Source: JBHJOF01 sp050330055 (GTDB taxonomy: Bacteria; Pseudomonadota; Alphaproteobacteria; Kiloniellales; JAKSDN01). From it: 21,084 nucleotides of DNA. Where the stretch lies: assembly GCA_050330055.1 (NCBI GenBank), contig JBHJOF010000121.1, positions 1 to 21,084 of the forward strand. The letters run 5' to 3'. The notes below the pieces were generated by a model, which saw only the letters and a program-made list of their open reading frames with translations, ran no database searches and was not told where the DNA came from. Shown here one piece after another: positions 7,588 through 15,516 of the stretch (the stretch's first letter is position 1; the number at the start of each line of letters is the position of its first letter). The translations under genes were made by a program, and so were the position numbers.

Positions 7588-7889
7588 GATTGTTTGCCTC
7601 CTGCTCAAGTTGTTGCCCCGAAGTCCTCCTTGTTTTCTCCGGTATAGCGGCTGCGGGCCGTCTTGTCCCGGTCATCCTGCTCGAAGCCTTGTTCGACCCG
7701 GCGCCTTGGGATCGCTTTTCCGGCATTGCTCCGACCGCAGGGCGATCTCGCCCTTGTTGAACTAAACTTACGGTCGAGCTGCCTGCGGCCTCCTGTCCAG
7801 CGCCTCGCCCTGCGGGGCGAGACAGGCTCCCGCAACTCGACTAAGCTGGCGGCAGAGAGCCAGCGAGGCAACGACAGAACGAGGGGCAG
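7588..7889. promoter_or_regulatory. Divergent control region, potD / aminotransferase
   Basis: These 302 bp separate two divergent genes and must hold both promoters. A perfect palindrome GGGCGA-TC-TCGCCC lies at 7740-7753, followed by a short AT-rich stretch (about 7754-7771, TTGTTGAACTAAACTTA). These are the only visible candidates for an operator and promoter. No convincing -35/-10 pair was found on either strand. GAGGGG lies just before the aminotransferase ATG. Confidence 0.4.
7597..7602 (-). promoter_or_regulatory. Ribosome binding site fixing the potD start
   Basis: AGGAGG on the minus strand is 9 bases before ATG 7587. It supports that codon over the in-frame TTG at 7608. Confidence 0.75.
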
Positions 7890-9314
7890 ATGGCGACCAC
7901 CGTCAAATCGGAGCGCAGGGCCAACTTCAACTACGACACCGAGGATCTCTGGCGCAAGGACCGCGACCACCTGGTCCATCCCTGGACCGATTTCGCGACC
8001 TTCAAGGACGAGGGCTCGCTGGTCCTGGCCGAGTCCGAGGGCGCCTATGTGCTCGATTCCGAGGGCCGGCGCTACCTCGACGGCATCGGCGGCCTGTGGT
8101 GCGTGAACATTGGCTACGGCTCCGACGAGATGGCGCAGGCGATCGCCGACCAGGTGCGCCGCATCCCCTATTTCTCCTCCTTCGGCCACCATACCACGCC
8201 GCCGGCCGCGGAGCTGGCGGCCAAGCTGGCCGCGCTGGCGCCGGGGCCACTGAATCACGTGTTCTACGGCACCGGGGGTTCGATGGCCAACGACACGGCG
8301 GTGCGCATCATCCATTTCTACTTCAACCGCCTGGGCAAGACCTCGAAGAAGAAGATCATCTCGCGCGTCGACGGCTATCACGGCAGCACCTATCTGACCA
8401 TGAGCATGACCGGGGTGACGTTCGACCATCAGGGTTTCGACCTGCACCCCGACCTGGTGCATCACGTCTCGGCGCCGAATTCCTACCGCCGGCCCGACGG
8501 CATGTCGCTCGAGGAGTTCTGCGACGAGAAGGTGGCGGAGCTGGAGACTGCGATCCTCGAACTGGGACCGGAGAACGTCGCCTGCTTCGTCGCCGAGCCG
8601 ATCATGGGGGCGGGCGGCGTAATCGTGCCGCCGCCCGGCTACCACCGCCGTACCAAGGAGGTTTGCGCCAAGTACGAGGTGCTCTATATCTCCGACGAGG
8701 TGGTGACCGCCTTCGGCCGGCTCGGCCACTTCTTCGCGTCGGAGGCGGTGTTCGACCTGGTGCCCGATATCATCTGCTCGGCCAAGGGGCTGACTTCGGG
8801 CTACCTGCCGCTCTCGGCCACCATCCTGTCGGACGAGATCTACGACGTGATCGCCGTGCCGCAGGCGCCGGGCGCGCTCTTCACCCATGGCTTTACCTAT
8901 TCCGGCCATCCGGTCTGCTGCGCCGCCGGCCTGAAGAACATCGAGATCATGGAGCGCGACGACATCTGCGGCCACGTGCGCAAGCTCGGCCCCTACTTCG
9001 AGCAGCAGCTGGCGACGCTGCTCGACCTGCCGATTGTCGGCGACGTGCGCGGCAAGCATTTCATGATGTGTGTCGAGAATCTGGCCAACAAGGAAACGAA
9101 GGAGCTCTTCCCGCCGGAGGTCAAGATCGGCGGCCGCATCGCCAAGCACGCCCAGCAGCGTGGCGTCATTGTGCGGCCGGTCGGCCACCTCAACGTGCTG
9201 TCGCCGCCGCTCATCATCTCGCGCGGCCAGATCGACACCATCGTCGAAGTCCTGCGCGAGTCCATCGAGGCGACCATGGACGACCTGGTGCGCGAGGGCC
9301 TCTGGCAGGGTTAG
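7890..9314 (+). CDS. Class III (omega) aminotransferase, probable polyamine/putrescine-pyruvate type
   Basis: This PLP-dependent enzyme has 474 residues, the usual size for SpuC-like omega-aminotransferases. The PLP lysine is K299 (ICSAKGLTSGYLPLSA), with D269 in ISDEVVTAFGRLGHFF binding the pyridine nitrogen. The opening DxxHLVHPWTDF, the YGTGGSMANDTAVR phosphate-binding segment and the FTYSGHPVCCAAGLKN loop all fit the family. The likely reaction moves an amino group from putrescine or a related amine to pyruvate. The choice of polyamine rests on the divergent potDBC genes; beta-alanine or taurine-type substrates are alternatives. GAGGGG lies five to six bases before ATG 7890. Downstream is a palindromic repeat block. 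Confidence 0.93.
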   Translation: MATTVKSERRANFNYDTEDLWRKDRDHLVHPWTDFATFKDEGSLVLAESEGAYVLDSEGRRYLDGIGGLWCVNIGYGSDEMAQAIADQVRRIPYFSSFGHHTTPPAAELAAKLAALAPGPLNHVFYGTGGSMANDTAVRIIHFYFNRLGKTSKKKIISRVDGYHGSTYLTMSMTGVTFDHQGFDLHPDLVHHVSAPNSYRRPDGMSLEEFCDEKVAELETAILELGPENVACFVAEPIMGAGGVIVPPPGYHRRTKEVCAKYEVLYISDEVVTAFGRLGHFFASEAVFDLVPDIICSAKGLTSGYLPLSATILSDEIYDVIAVPQAPGALFTHGFTYSGHPVCCAAGLKNIEIMERDDICGHVRKLGPYFEQQLATLLDLPIVGDVRGKHFMMCVENLANKETKELFPPEVKIGGRIAKHAQQRGVIVRPVGHLNVLSPPLIISRGQIDTIVEVLRESIEATMDDLVREGLWQG

Positions 9315-9464
9315 GGCCGCCTTTCAGGGGATAGTGACTCGATCGGCGGGACTACCCTTCTTGTCATTGCCGGGCTTGACCCGCCTGCGGGGCCGAAGCC
9401 CCTTCGGCGCGGCGAAGGCCCGGCAATCCATGATGCCGTTGCACCTTGGACCCCCGGATCAAGT

Positions 9465-9634
9465 CCCATAGGCGCTAAGTTAAGTCGCCGACCGGACCAA
9501 ATCGCTTCGATGTCATTCCCGCGAAAGCGGGAATCCATGGTTGGGAGCCCCGTCGTTTGCCCTGGACCCCCGCTTTCGCGGGGGTGACAATCGAGGAACT
9601 GCCATCAAGACGCTCCTAACTTAGCGCATATGGG
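9465..9634. mobile_element. MITE-like ~170-bp insert with terminal inverted repeats
   Basis: The left end reads CCCATAGGCGCTAAGTTAAG (9465-9484). The reverse complement of the right end (9615-9634) is CCCATATGCGCTAAGTTAGG, an 18/20 match. The insert is flanked by direct repeats ATCAAGT (9458-9464 and 9635-9641). These can be extended to an 11-bp GGATCAAGTCC copy on each side, so the exact boundary is ambiguous by a few bases. It encodes no transposase and carries the repeat unit at 9512-9588. It resembles a non-autonomous element moved by a transposase elsewhere. Confidence 0.55.
9512..9588. repeat. Palindromic repeat unit inside the insert
   Basis: It has two hairpins, CCCGC-GAAA-GCGGG (9518-9531) and CCCCCGC-TTTC-GCGGGGG (9567-9584), bounded by GTCATT and GTGAC. 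It is the same architecture as the surrounding interrupted unit but with different palindrome cores. Confidence 0.75.
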
Positions 9635-9744
9635 ATCAAGTCCGGGGGTGACGGGTGGGGTTTCGGCGGCTGTGACAGACTCCGGCCGCTGGTCCCGCCG
9701 CCGCGGCGGGCGGGGCGGCTTGTCATCTGGGTGGTCCGGCGAGG

Positions 9745-12045
9745 ATGCAGAAGCAGGTCAGACCGAACAACGGCGCAGAGCAGGCCGCCGGAGCGGGCGG
9801 CAGAGCCGCTCGCCTTGCCACGTGGTTTGTCCGTTTGCCGGGCCGCCTGCTGCGCGGCCTGGGTCTCGGCCGCTGGCTCGGCCTGGCGCTGCTGCTGGCC
9901 CTGTTGGTGCTGCGCGTGTGGGACCCGGTGCCGCTCGAGACCCTGCGTCTCAAGACCTTCGACTTCTACCAGGTGCTGCAGCCGCGCGAGCTGAGCAATC
10001 AGCCGATCGCCATCATCGACATCGACGAAGCCAGCCTCGACTTCGTCGGCCAGTGGCCCTGGCCGCGCACCATCGTGGGCGACCTTGTGCGCCAGGCGAC
10101 GCGGATGGGCGCCGTGACGATCGCCTTCGACGTGGTCTTCGCCGAGCCGGACCGTGCCTCGCCGGCAGAGGTAGCCAACGCCCTGCGCGGCGTCGACGAG
10201 TCCTTCCGCAGCGAGCTGCGCAGCCTGCCGAGCAACGACATCTGGCTCGCCAATGCCATGCGCGAGAGCCGCGTCATTCTGGGTCAGGCCGGCTATCCGC
10301 GGCCGGTCGGCGACAGCCTGCGGCCGGTCGAGCCGCCGCCGCTGGCCACGCTCGGTCCCGATCCGCGGCCCTATCTCTTCCGCTTCGAGGGCATCGTGCG
10401 CAACCTGCCGATGTTCGAGCAGGCCGCCGCCGGCCGCGGCATGTTCAGCCTCAATCCCGAGCGCGACGGCGTGGTGCGGCGGGTGCCGGCGGTCATGATG
10501 GTCCGGGACGTCATCGTGCCGACGCTCTCGATCGAAATGCTGCGGGTCGCAACCGGGGGCAACGCACTCGTCATCCGCACCGACGAGGCCGGCATCAAGA
10601 GCATCGCGGTCGGCGGCGTCGACATCCCGACCGACCGGCACGGCCGCCTGTGGGTGCACTACTCGGGGCACGACCGCAGCAAGTACGTCTCGGCGATGGA
10701 TGTCCTGCGCGGCTCGGCGGCGCCGGACGCCCTGCGCAACAAGCTGGTCTTCGTCGGCACCTCGGCCACCGGCCTGCTCGACATCAAGACCACGCCGGTC
10801 GAGGCGGCGTTGCCCGGCGTCGAGGTGCATGCCCAGCTCGTCGAGGCGATCCTTTCCGGCTCGATCCTGGTCCAGCCCAATTACGCGCTCGGTGCCGAAC
10901 TCGTCATGATGTTCCTGGTCGGCCTGACCATGATCGTCTTCGTGCCGCTGCTGGGTGCATTCACCACTCTGCTGCTGGGCGGCACCGTGGCGGCGGTGCT
11001 TGGCGCGACCTCGTGGTTCCTCTATGTCGACGCGCAAATCCTGCTCGACGTTGGCTTCCCTCTGATCGCCAGCCTGGCGGTTTATGGCGTACTGGTCTAC
11101 GTCAACTACTTCCGCGAGGAGGCGCAGCGCCGACAGGTGCGCAGCGCATTCGGCCAGTATCTCTCGCCGGCCCTGGTCGAGCAGCTTGCCGAGCACCCCG
11201 ACCGACTGGTGTTGGGCGGCGAGACCAAGGTCATGTCCTTCCTGTTCTGCGACGTGCGCGGATTCACCACCATCTCGGAGCGCTACCGTGACGATCCCGG
11301 CGGCCTGACTACGCTGATCAACCGCCTGCTGACGCCGCTCACCGACGCAATCCTCGACCAGGGCGGCACGGTCGACAAGTACATGGGCGACTGTGTCATG
11401 GCCTTCTGGAACGCGCCGCTCGACGACAGCGAGCACGCGCGCCACGCCTGCGCGGCGGCGCTCGAGATGCTGCGGCGGCTCGAGCAACTCAACGACGAGC
11501 GGCACCGGGAGGCCGCGGCGGCCGGCGAGGTCGCGCTCGAGCTGCGCGTCGGCGTCGGCATCAACAGCGGTTCTTGCGTGGTCGGCAACGTCGGCTCGCA
11601 GCAGCGCTTCGACTACTCGGTGCTGGGCGACGCGGTCAATCTGGCCTCGCGCCTGGAGGGCCAGTCGCGCACCTACGGCGTCCCCGTCATCATCGGCTCC
11701 GAGACGGCGCGCCAGGCCGGCGACGGCTTCGCCGTGCTGGAGCTCGACCTGATCGCCGTCAAGGGCAAGACCGAGCCCGAGCGCATCTACACCCTGCTGG
11801 GCGATGCTGCCCTGGCGCAGGACCCGGCCTTCGCCGCGCTGGTCGCGCGCCATCGAGAGCTGCTCACGGCCTACCGTGCGCAGGACTGGGCCGGCGCGCG
11901 CCAGGCCCTGGCGGACTGCCGCGCCCAAGGCAAGGCCCACGGCCTCGACGCCTTCTACGACTGGCTGGAGGCGCGCATCACCGCCTTCGAGGCCAACCCG
12001 CCAGGACCTGACTGGAACGGCGTGACCGTGGCCGAGAACAAGTAG
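9745..12045 (+). CDS. CHASE2-domain transmembrane class III adenylate cyclase
   Basis: This inner-membrane cyclase has 766 residues and makes cAMP from ATP. TM1 is at about 43-60 (WLGLALLLALLVLRVW). A periplasmic CHASE2 sensor spans about 65-375, with IAIIDIDEASLDFVGQWPWPRT near its start. Three membrane segments follow (about 385-465), then a short linker (GQYLSPALVEQL) and a class III catalytic domain (about 495-680). Visible catalytic residues are metal-binding D503 (CDVRGFTT) and D549, K545 in DKYMGD, and N632 and R636 in the VNLASR segment. S625 occupies the second adenine position, where Thr/Ser is typical of many bacterial cyclases. It is therefore probably active as a homodimer. The CHASE2 ligand is unknown. 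ATG 9745 has a purine-rich but very close upstream GGCGAGG. Confidence 0.93.
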   Translation: MQKQVRPNNGAEQAAGAGGRAARLATWFVRLPGRLLRGLGLGRWLGLALLLALLVLRVWDPVPLETLRLKTFDFYQVLQPRELSNQPIAIIDIDEASLDFVGQWPWPRTIVGDLVRQATRMGAVTIAFDVVFAEPDRASPAEVANALRGVDESFRSELRSLPSNDIWLANAMRESRVILGQAGYPRPVGDSLRPVEPPPLATLGPDPRPYLFRFEGIVRNLPMFEQAAAGRGMFSLNPERDGVVRRVPAVMMVRDVIVPTLSIEMLRVATGGNALVIRTDEAGIKSIAVGGVDIPTDRHGRLWVHYSGHDRSKYVSAMDVLRGSAAPDALRNKLVFVGTSATGLLDIKTTPVEAALPGVEVHAQLVEAILSGSILVQPNYALGAELVMMFLVGLTMIVFVPLLGAFTTLLLGGTVAAVLGATSWFLYVDAQILLDVGFPLIASLAVYGVLVYVNYFREEAQRRQVRSAFGQYLSPALVEQLAEHPDRLVLGGETKVMSFLFCDVRGFTTISERYRDDPGGLTTLINRLLTPLTDAILDQGGTVDKYMGDCVMAFWNAPLDDSEHARHACAAALEMLRRLEQLNDERHREAAAAGEVALELRVGVGINSGSCVVGNVGSQQRFDYSVLGDAVNLASRLEGQSRTYGVPVIIGSETARQAGDGFAVLELDLIAVKGKTEPERIYTLLGDAALAQDPAFAALVARHRELLTAYRAQDWAGARQALADCRAQGKAHGLDAFYDWLEARITAFEANPPGPDWNGVTVAENK

Positions 12046-12078
12046 GGCAGGCTGTCTCATTAGACTCTTCTCTAGTCG

Positions 12079-12224
12079 CCCTCACCCTCCCAAGCGCCCT
12101 GCGGCCGCTTGGGCCCCTCCCTCTCCCCTCAAGGGCGAGGGGAACAAACTGGCGCGCTCTTGATTCCCTCTCCCTCGGAGGGGAGAGGGAGGGGCCCATA
12201 GCGCAAGCGATGGGAGGGTGAGGG
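12079..12224. repeat. 146-bp nested inverted repeat between convergent genes
   Basis: A perfect 14-bp outer arm CCCTCACCCTCCCA (12079-12092) pairs with 12211-12224. A perfect 20-bp inner arm (12111-12130, GGGCCCCTCC then CTCTCCCCTC) pairs with 12178-12197. The loop is ~47 bases. It sits between the 3' ends of the cyclase (+) and the DeoR gene (-). It could act as a two-way transcription barrier and has the look of a dispersed repeat. Confidence 0.8.
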
Positions 12225-12258
12225 TGACAGGCTAAAGGCCCTTAGAACTACAACGCCT

Positions 12259-13035
12259 CTAGTGATATTCGCTGCCGTCGGCGACCAGGACCTCGACCTG
12301 CGCGGCGGCCAGGCTGTGGGCCAGGGCGGGCGGTGGCGCTGCCTCGGTGACCAACAGGTCGACCTCGTCCAGCGGGCAGACCCGCGCCAGGGTGCTGTGG
12401 TCGAACTTGGAGCTGTCGGCGGCGACGATGCAGCGCTCGGACTGGCCGATCGCGGCGCGCGAGAATTCGGCCTCGCAGAGGTGATAGACCATGAAGCCCT
12501 GCTCGGCATGCACCGCGCCCATCGAGAGGATTGCGGTGCGCAGCTGAAAGCGGCGCACGAAGTCGATGGTCTCGGCGCCGAAGGCGGCGGCGTCGTGTGC
12601 GCGCAGCTCGCCGCCCGCCATGAAGACGCGGTTGCCGTTGCGCGTGGCCAGCGTGCCGGCGATCTGTGGCGAGTTCGTCACCACCACCAGGTTGGAATGC
12701 TCCATCAGCGCCTTGGCCACGTAGGTGGTGGTCGAGCCGGTGTCGAGGATCAGCGAATCGCCGTCGCGGATCTGGCGCGCGACCAGGGCGGCGATGCGCT
12801 CTTTCGCCTCCCTGTGGTCCTGCATGCGGCGCTGGATCGGCGCCTCCTGGAAGCGGTCGGGCAGGATGATGCCGCCGTGCACCTTCAGCACCAGGCCCTC
12901 GGAGACCAGCGGCTTCACGTTGCGCCGGATGGTCTCGTCCGAGACCGCCAGGCGTTCGGCCAATTCGCCGATGGTGCAGGAGCCCTGCTGGCGCACCAGG
13001 CGCAGGATCTCCGATTGCCGTACCGAAACCGCCAT
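12259..13035 (-). CDS. DeoR/GlpR-family transcriptional regulator
   Basis: This protein has 258 residues, standard for the family. An N-terminal helix-turn-helix occupies about 5-57 (RQSEILRLVRQQGSCTIGELAERLAVSDETIRRNVKPL), then KVHGGIILP. The DeoR C-terminal sensor domain follows, with SLILDTGSTTTYVAKAL near 93-110 and the late IVAADSSKFD segment. DeoR-type sensors generally bind phosphorylated metabolites and the protein usually represses. It is read divergently from the ABC-transporter/kinase/oxidoreductase operon across a 268-bp gap, so that operon is the likely target. ATG 13035 has only a weak GGGGCGGAC ahead of it. It is convergent with the cyclase gene. Confidence 0.92.
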   Translation of the reverse strand: MAVSVRQSEILRLVRQQGSCTIGELAERLAVSDETIRRNVKPLVSEGLVLKVHGGIILPDRFQEAPIQRRMQDHREAKERIAALVARQIRDGDSLILDTGSTTTYVAKALMEHSNLVVVTNSPQIAGTLATRNGNRVFMAGGELRAHDAAAFGAETIDFVRRFQLRTAILSMGAVHAEQGFMVYHLCEAEFSRAAIGQSERCIVAADSSKFDHSTLARVCPLDEVDLLVTEAAPPPALAHSLAAAQVEVLVADGSEYH

Positions 13036-13303
13036 GTCCGCCCCGTCCAGCGCCGGCTGCCGGCCGGCATTCCTGAAAAGTGCCCGACTCTATCATGGAA
13101 TGTGGGCAAGAGCCGCAAAAAACCTCGGAAATCCATAGTGCTTGCGTTGACATCTGCGGTATAGTTGTGGGATTGAGTCCCAGGGGATTTCGGGGGCGTT
13201 TTCCGGCGCCGCCGCATGCCCGGGCCGCACCCAGGCCAGGGGCGGGCGGGCAAACAGGCGTCGAAGCGAGGCTGCGAGGCCAAGAACAGGGAGACTGGAA
13301 ACG
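13036..13303. promoter_or_regulatory. Divergent control region, deoR-type gene / amine-uptake operon
   Basis: The region holds TTGACA (13147-13152) and TATAGT (13160-13165) on the plus strand. They are only 7 bases apart, so they cannot be one standard -35/-10 pair. Right after them is an inverted repeat TGGGA-TTGAG-TCCCA (13168-13182), a candidate operator. The region is less GC-rich than its flanks (13085-13175). GGGAG lies about ten bases before the ProX-type ATG. Confidence 0.4.
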
Positions 13304-14272
13304 ATGGCTAGGACACCTTTTGCAATGGCGTTGCTGGGCGGGGCCGCCCTGCTGGGGACGGCCCTGCTGCCGGCGCAGGGACAGGCGGCGGTCGAGTCCG
13401 AGGACCCGATCATTCTCACCATCCACGACTGGACCGGGCAGTACATCACCACGCACATCATGGGCGAGGTGCTGATGAAGGCCGGCTACAACGTGACCTA
13501 CCAGCAGGCCGACTATATCGCGCAGTTCGCCGGCCTCGAATCCGGCGACCTGCACATCGCCATGGAGATGTGGGAGACCACCGGCAAGCAGGCCATGGAA
13601 GAGAGCCTGGCTACCGGCAGGACGGTCGACCTCGGCGAGACCGGCATGCAGGCGATCGAGGAGTGGTGGTATCCGATCTACATGAAGGAGCGCTGCCCCG
13701 GTCTGCCGGACTGGAAGGCGCTCAACGAGTGCGCTGAAACCTTCTCGACGCCCGAGACCGCGCCCAAGGGCCGCTATCTTGGCGGGCCGGTGACCTGGGG
13801 CGGTTTCGACGACGAGCGCGCCGAGGCGCTCGAGCTCGACTACGAGGTGGTGCACGCCGGGACCGACGCGGCGCTCTTCGCCGAGCTGCAGGCCGCCTAC
13901 GAGCGCCAGGACCCCTGGCTCGGCTGGGTCTACACGCCGCACTGGGCGCCGATCAAGTTCGAGGGCGAGTGGGTCGAGTTCCCGAAGTACACCGATGAGT
14001 GCTACGACGATCCCTCCTGGGGCATGAACCCCGACATGGCTTATGACTGCGGTAAGCCGCGCGGCTGGATCAAAAAGGTCGGTTGGACGGCCGGCGAGGA
14101 CAAGTGGCCCTGCGCCTATGAAGCCGTGCGCAACTTCAAGATCGACAATCAGTCGATGGGCGAGATGATCGGCCAGGTCGATCTCGATGGTCGTGAGGTC
14201 GACGAAGTGGTCGATGAATGGATCGCCAACAACGAGAGCGTCTGGAAGGAATGGATTGCCTGCAGCCAGTAA
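13304..14272 (+). CDS. Glycine betaine/choline-type ABC substrate-binding protein (ProX/OpuAC-like)
   Basis: This periplasmic binding protein has 322 residues, with a Sec signal peptide (1-~28, cleavage near AQGQAA) and an OpuAC-type fold. The mature start IILTIHDWTGQY is characteristic. Many Trp/Tyr residues (EMWETTGKQ, EEWWYPIY, VTWGGFDD, LGWVYTPHW) could build the aromatic cage that holds a trimethylammonium group. Six cysteines lie in the mature part, enough for up to three disulfides in the periplasm. It is the first gene of the operon. It is followed by 107 bp with two small hairpins before the ATPase, which may keep binding-protein levels above the rest. Choline, betaine, carnitine or another quaternary amine are all possible ligands. 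Confidence 0.9.
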   Translation: MARTPFAMALLGGAALLGTALLPAQGQAAVESEDPIILTIHDWTGQYITTHIMGEVLMKAGYNVTYQQADYIAQFAGLESGDLHIAMEMWETTGKQAMEESLATGRTVDLGETGMQAIEEWWYPIYMKERCPGLPDWKALNECAETFSTPETAPKGRYLGGPVTWGGFDDERAEALELDYEVVHAGTDAALFAELQAAYERQDPWLGWVYTPHWAPIKFEGEWVEFPKYTDECYDDPSWGMNPDMAYDCGKPRGWIKKVGWTAGEDKWPCAYEAVRNFKIDNQSMGEMIGQVDLDGREVDEVVDEWIANNESVWKEWIACSQ

Positions 14273-14287
14273 GGCGCTAGGCTTTCA

Positions 14288-14320
14288 GACGGCGGCCGTC
14301 CGGCGGGGCCCGACAGGGCC
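14288..14320 (+). other. Two small hairpins between binding-protein and ATPase genes
   Basis: GACGGC-G-GCCGTC (14288-14300) and GGCCC-GACA-GGGCC (14307-14320) lie 15-50 bp after the ProX-type stop codon. Without a U-run they are more likely 3'-end stabilisers or attenuators than terminators. Confidence 0.35.
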
Positions 14321-14379
14321 TCGGCGGCGGCTTGGCAGCATCCGATTCCGCTCGACGACCTGACGGGGTGACCTGCGCG

Positions 14380-15516
14380 ATGGCCATGGCCAAGGGCGCG
14401 GCAAGCGACCAGCCCGCCGGCACTGCCGCGCCGCAACGGCCGGCGGAACCGGGCGCATTCGGGGAGGGGCCGCTGGAAACCGAGCGGCCCATCAAATTTG
14501 CCTGCAAAGGGCTCTGGAAGGTCTTCGGTGACGGTGCCGCGGAGATGCTGGTGCGCCACGGCCATGCGCCGAGTGCCGCCGATCTGGCGGAAGCCGGCCT
14601 GATCGGCGCCGTGCGCGACGCGACACTGGAGGTCGGCGCCGGCGAGATTTTCGTCATCATGGGCCTCTCCGGCTCCGGCAAGTCGACCCTGGTGCGGTGC
14701 CTTTCGCGCCTGATCGAGCCGACCGCCGGCGAGATCTACTTCGAGGGCCGCGACCTCCTGAAGGCCTCGGCCAGGGAGATGATCGAGCTCCGGCGCCATA
14801 AGATGGGCATGGTGTTCCAGCACTTCGCCCTGCTGCCGCACCTGACCGTGCTGGGCAATGTCGCCTTCCCGCTGGAGGTGCAGGGCGTCGGTCGCCGCAC
14901 GCGCGAGAAGCGGGCCCTCGAGGTGATCGAGCTGGTCGGCTTGGCCGGGCGCGAGCGCTACTATCCGCGCGAGCTCTCTGGCGGCCAGCAGCAGCGCGTC
15001 GGCATCGCCCGCTCGCTCGCCGTCGAGCCGGAGATATGGTTCCTCGACGAGCCCTTCTCGGCGCTCGACCCATTGATCCGCCGCGAGATGCAGGACGAGT
15101 TCCTGCGCCTGCAGAAGCTGCTGCGAAAGACCATCGTCTTCATCACGCACGATTTCGACGAGGCGATTCGCCTGGCCGACCGCATCGCCATCATGAAGGA
15201 TGGCGTGATCATCCAGGTCGGTACGCCGGAAGAGCTGGTGACCCGGCCGGCTACCGACTATGTCGCCGAGTTCACCCGAGACGTGCCGCGCGCCAAGGTG
15301 CTGACGGCGCGCTCGGTCATGCGTCCGCTGCGGGCGGGGCAGGTCGCAAGCGACTATGCCGGCGAGGTCCACCTCGACGCCCGCATCGCCGAGATCGCCG
15401 CCGAGGTCGAGGCGGCCGAGCGGCCCTTCGCCGTGGTTGACGGCGCCGGCGAGCGGGTCGGCGAGATTGGCCGTGACGACGTCATCGCCGTTCTGGTCGG
15501 GCGGGAGCGCCGGTGA
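14380..15516 (+). CDS. Quaternary-amine ABC transporter ATPase (ProV/OpuAA-like)
   Basis: This cytoplasmic ATPase has 378 residues from ATG 14380. GGGGTGA lies six bases upstream, which favours this ATG over the TTG at 14332. Walker A is G95-T103 (GLSGSGKST). The Q-loop is in MGMVFQHFALLPHLT, the signature LSGGQQQR is at 199-206, and Walker B has D223-E224 (IWFLDEP). The His switch is in FITHDFDEA. An N-terminal ~30-residue Ala/Pro-rich extension precedes the ATPase fold. Helical IGAVRDATLEVGAGE and the LIGAV-preceding insert (MLVRHGHAPSAADLAEAG) are typical of the ProV branch. The C-terminal ~100 residues resemble the CBS-type tail of ProV/OpuAA, used there for osmotic or nucleotide regulation. 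The stop codon overlaps the permease start. Confidence 0.94.
   Translation: MAMAKGAASDQPAGTAAPQRPAEPGAFGEGPLETERPIKFACKGLWKVFGDGAAEMLVRHGHAPSAADLAEAGLIGAVRDATLEVGAGEIFVIMGLSGSGKSTLVRCLSRLIEPTAGEIYFEGRDLLKASAREMIELRRHKMGMVFQHFALLPHLTVLGNVAFPLEVQGVGRRTREKRALEVIELVGLAGRERYYPRELSGGQQQRVGIARSLAVEPEIWFLDEPFSALDPLIRREMQDEFLRLQKLLRKTIVFITHDFDEAIRLADRIAIMKDGVIIQVGTPEELVTRPATDYVAEFTRDVPRAKVLTARSVMRPLRAGQVASDYAGEVHLDARIAEIAAEVEAAERPFAVVDGAGERVGEIGRDDVIAVLVGRERR

Larger units (their letters stand above)
9363..9652. repeat. Palindromic intergenic repeat interrupted by an insert
   Basis: The outer unit begins GTCATTGCCGGGC (9363) and continues through CCCGGCAATCCATG to TGGACCCCCGGATCAAGT (ending 9464). 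It resumes at ATCAAGTCCGGGGGTGAC (9635-9652). Joined, it has the same plan as the unit at 9512-9588: GTCATT, palindrome, AATCCATG, TGGACCCCC, palindrome, GGGGGTGAC. Repeats of this form are common between genes in high-GC alphaproteobacteria. Confidence 0.7.
9315..9744. other. 430-bp intergenic region filled with palindromic repeats
   Basis: It lies between the aminotransferase and the cyclase gene, both plus strand. Nearly all of it from 9363 to 9652 is repeat (described separately). The remaining ~90 bp before the cyclase contains a GC hairpin CCCGCC/GGCGGG at 9694-9710. No small gene is supported. Confidence 0.7.

Noticed and set aside
9616..12060. 814-codon minus-strand open frame opposite the adenylate cyclase
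   Set aside because: The plus-strand cyclase has all catalytic motifs. The antisense frame is low-complexity and matches no family.
13147..13165. TTGACA and TATAGT as a single sigma-70 promoter
   Set aside because: They are separated by 7 bases, far short of the 16-18 needed.
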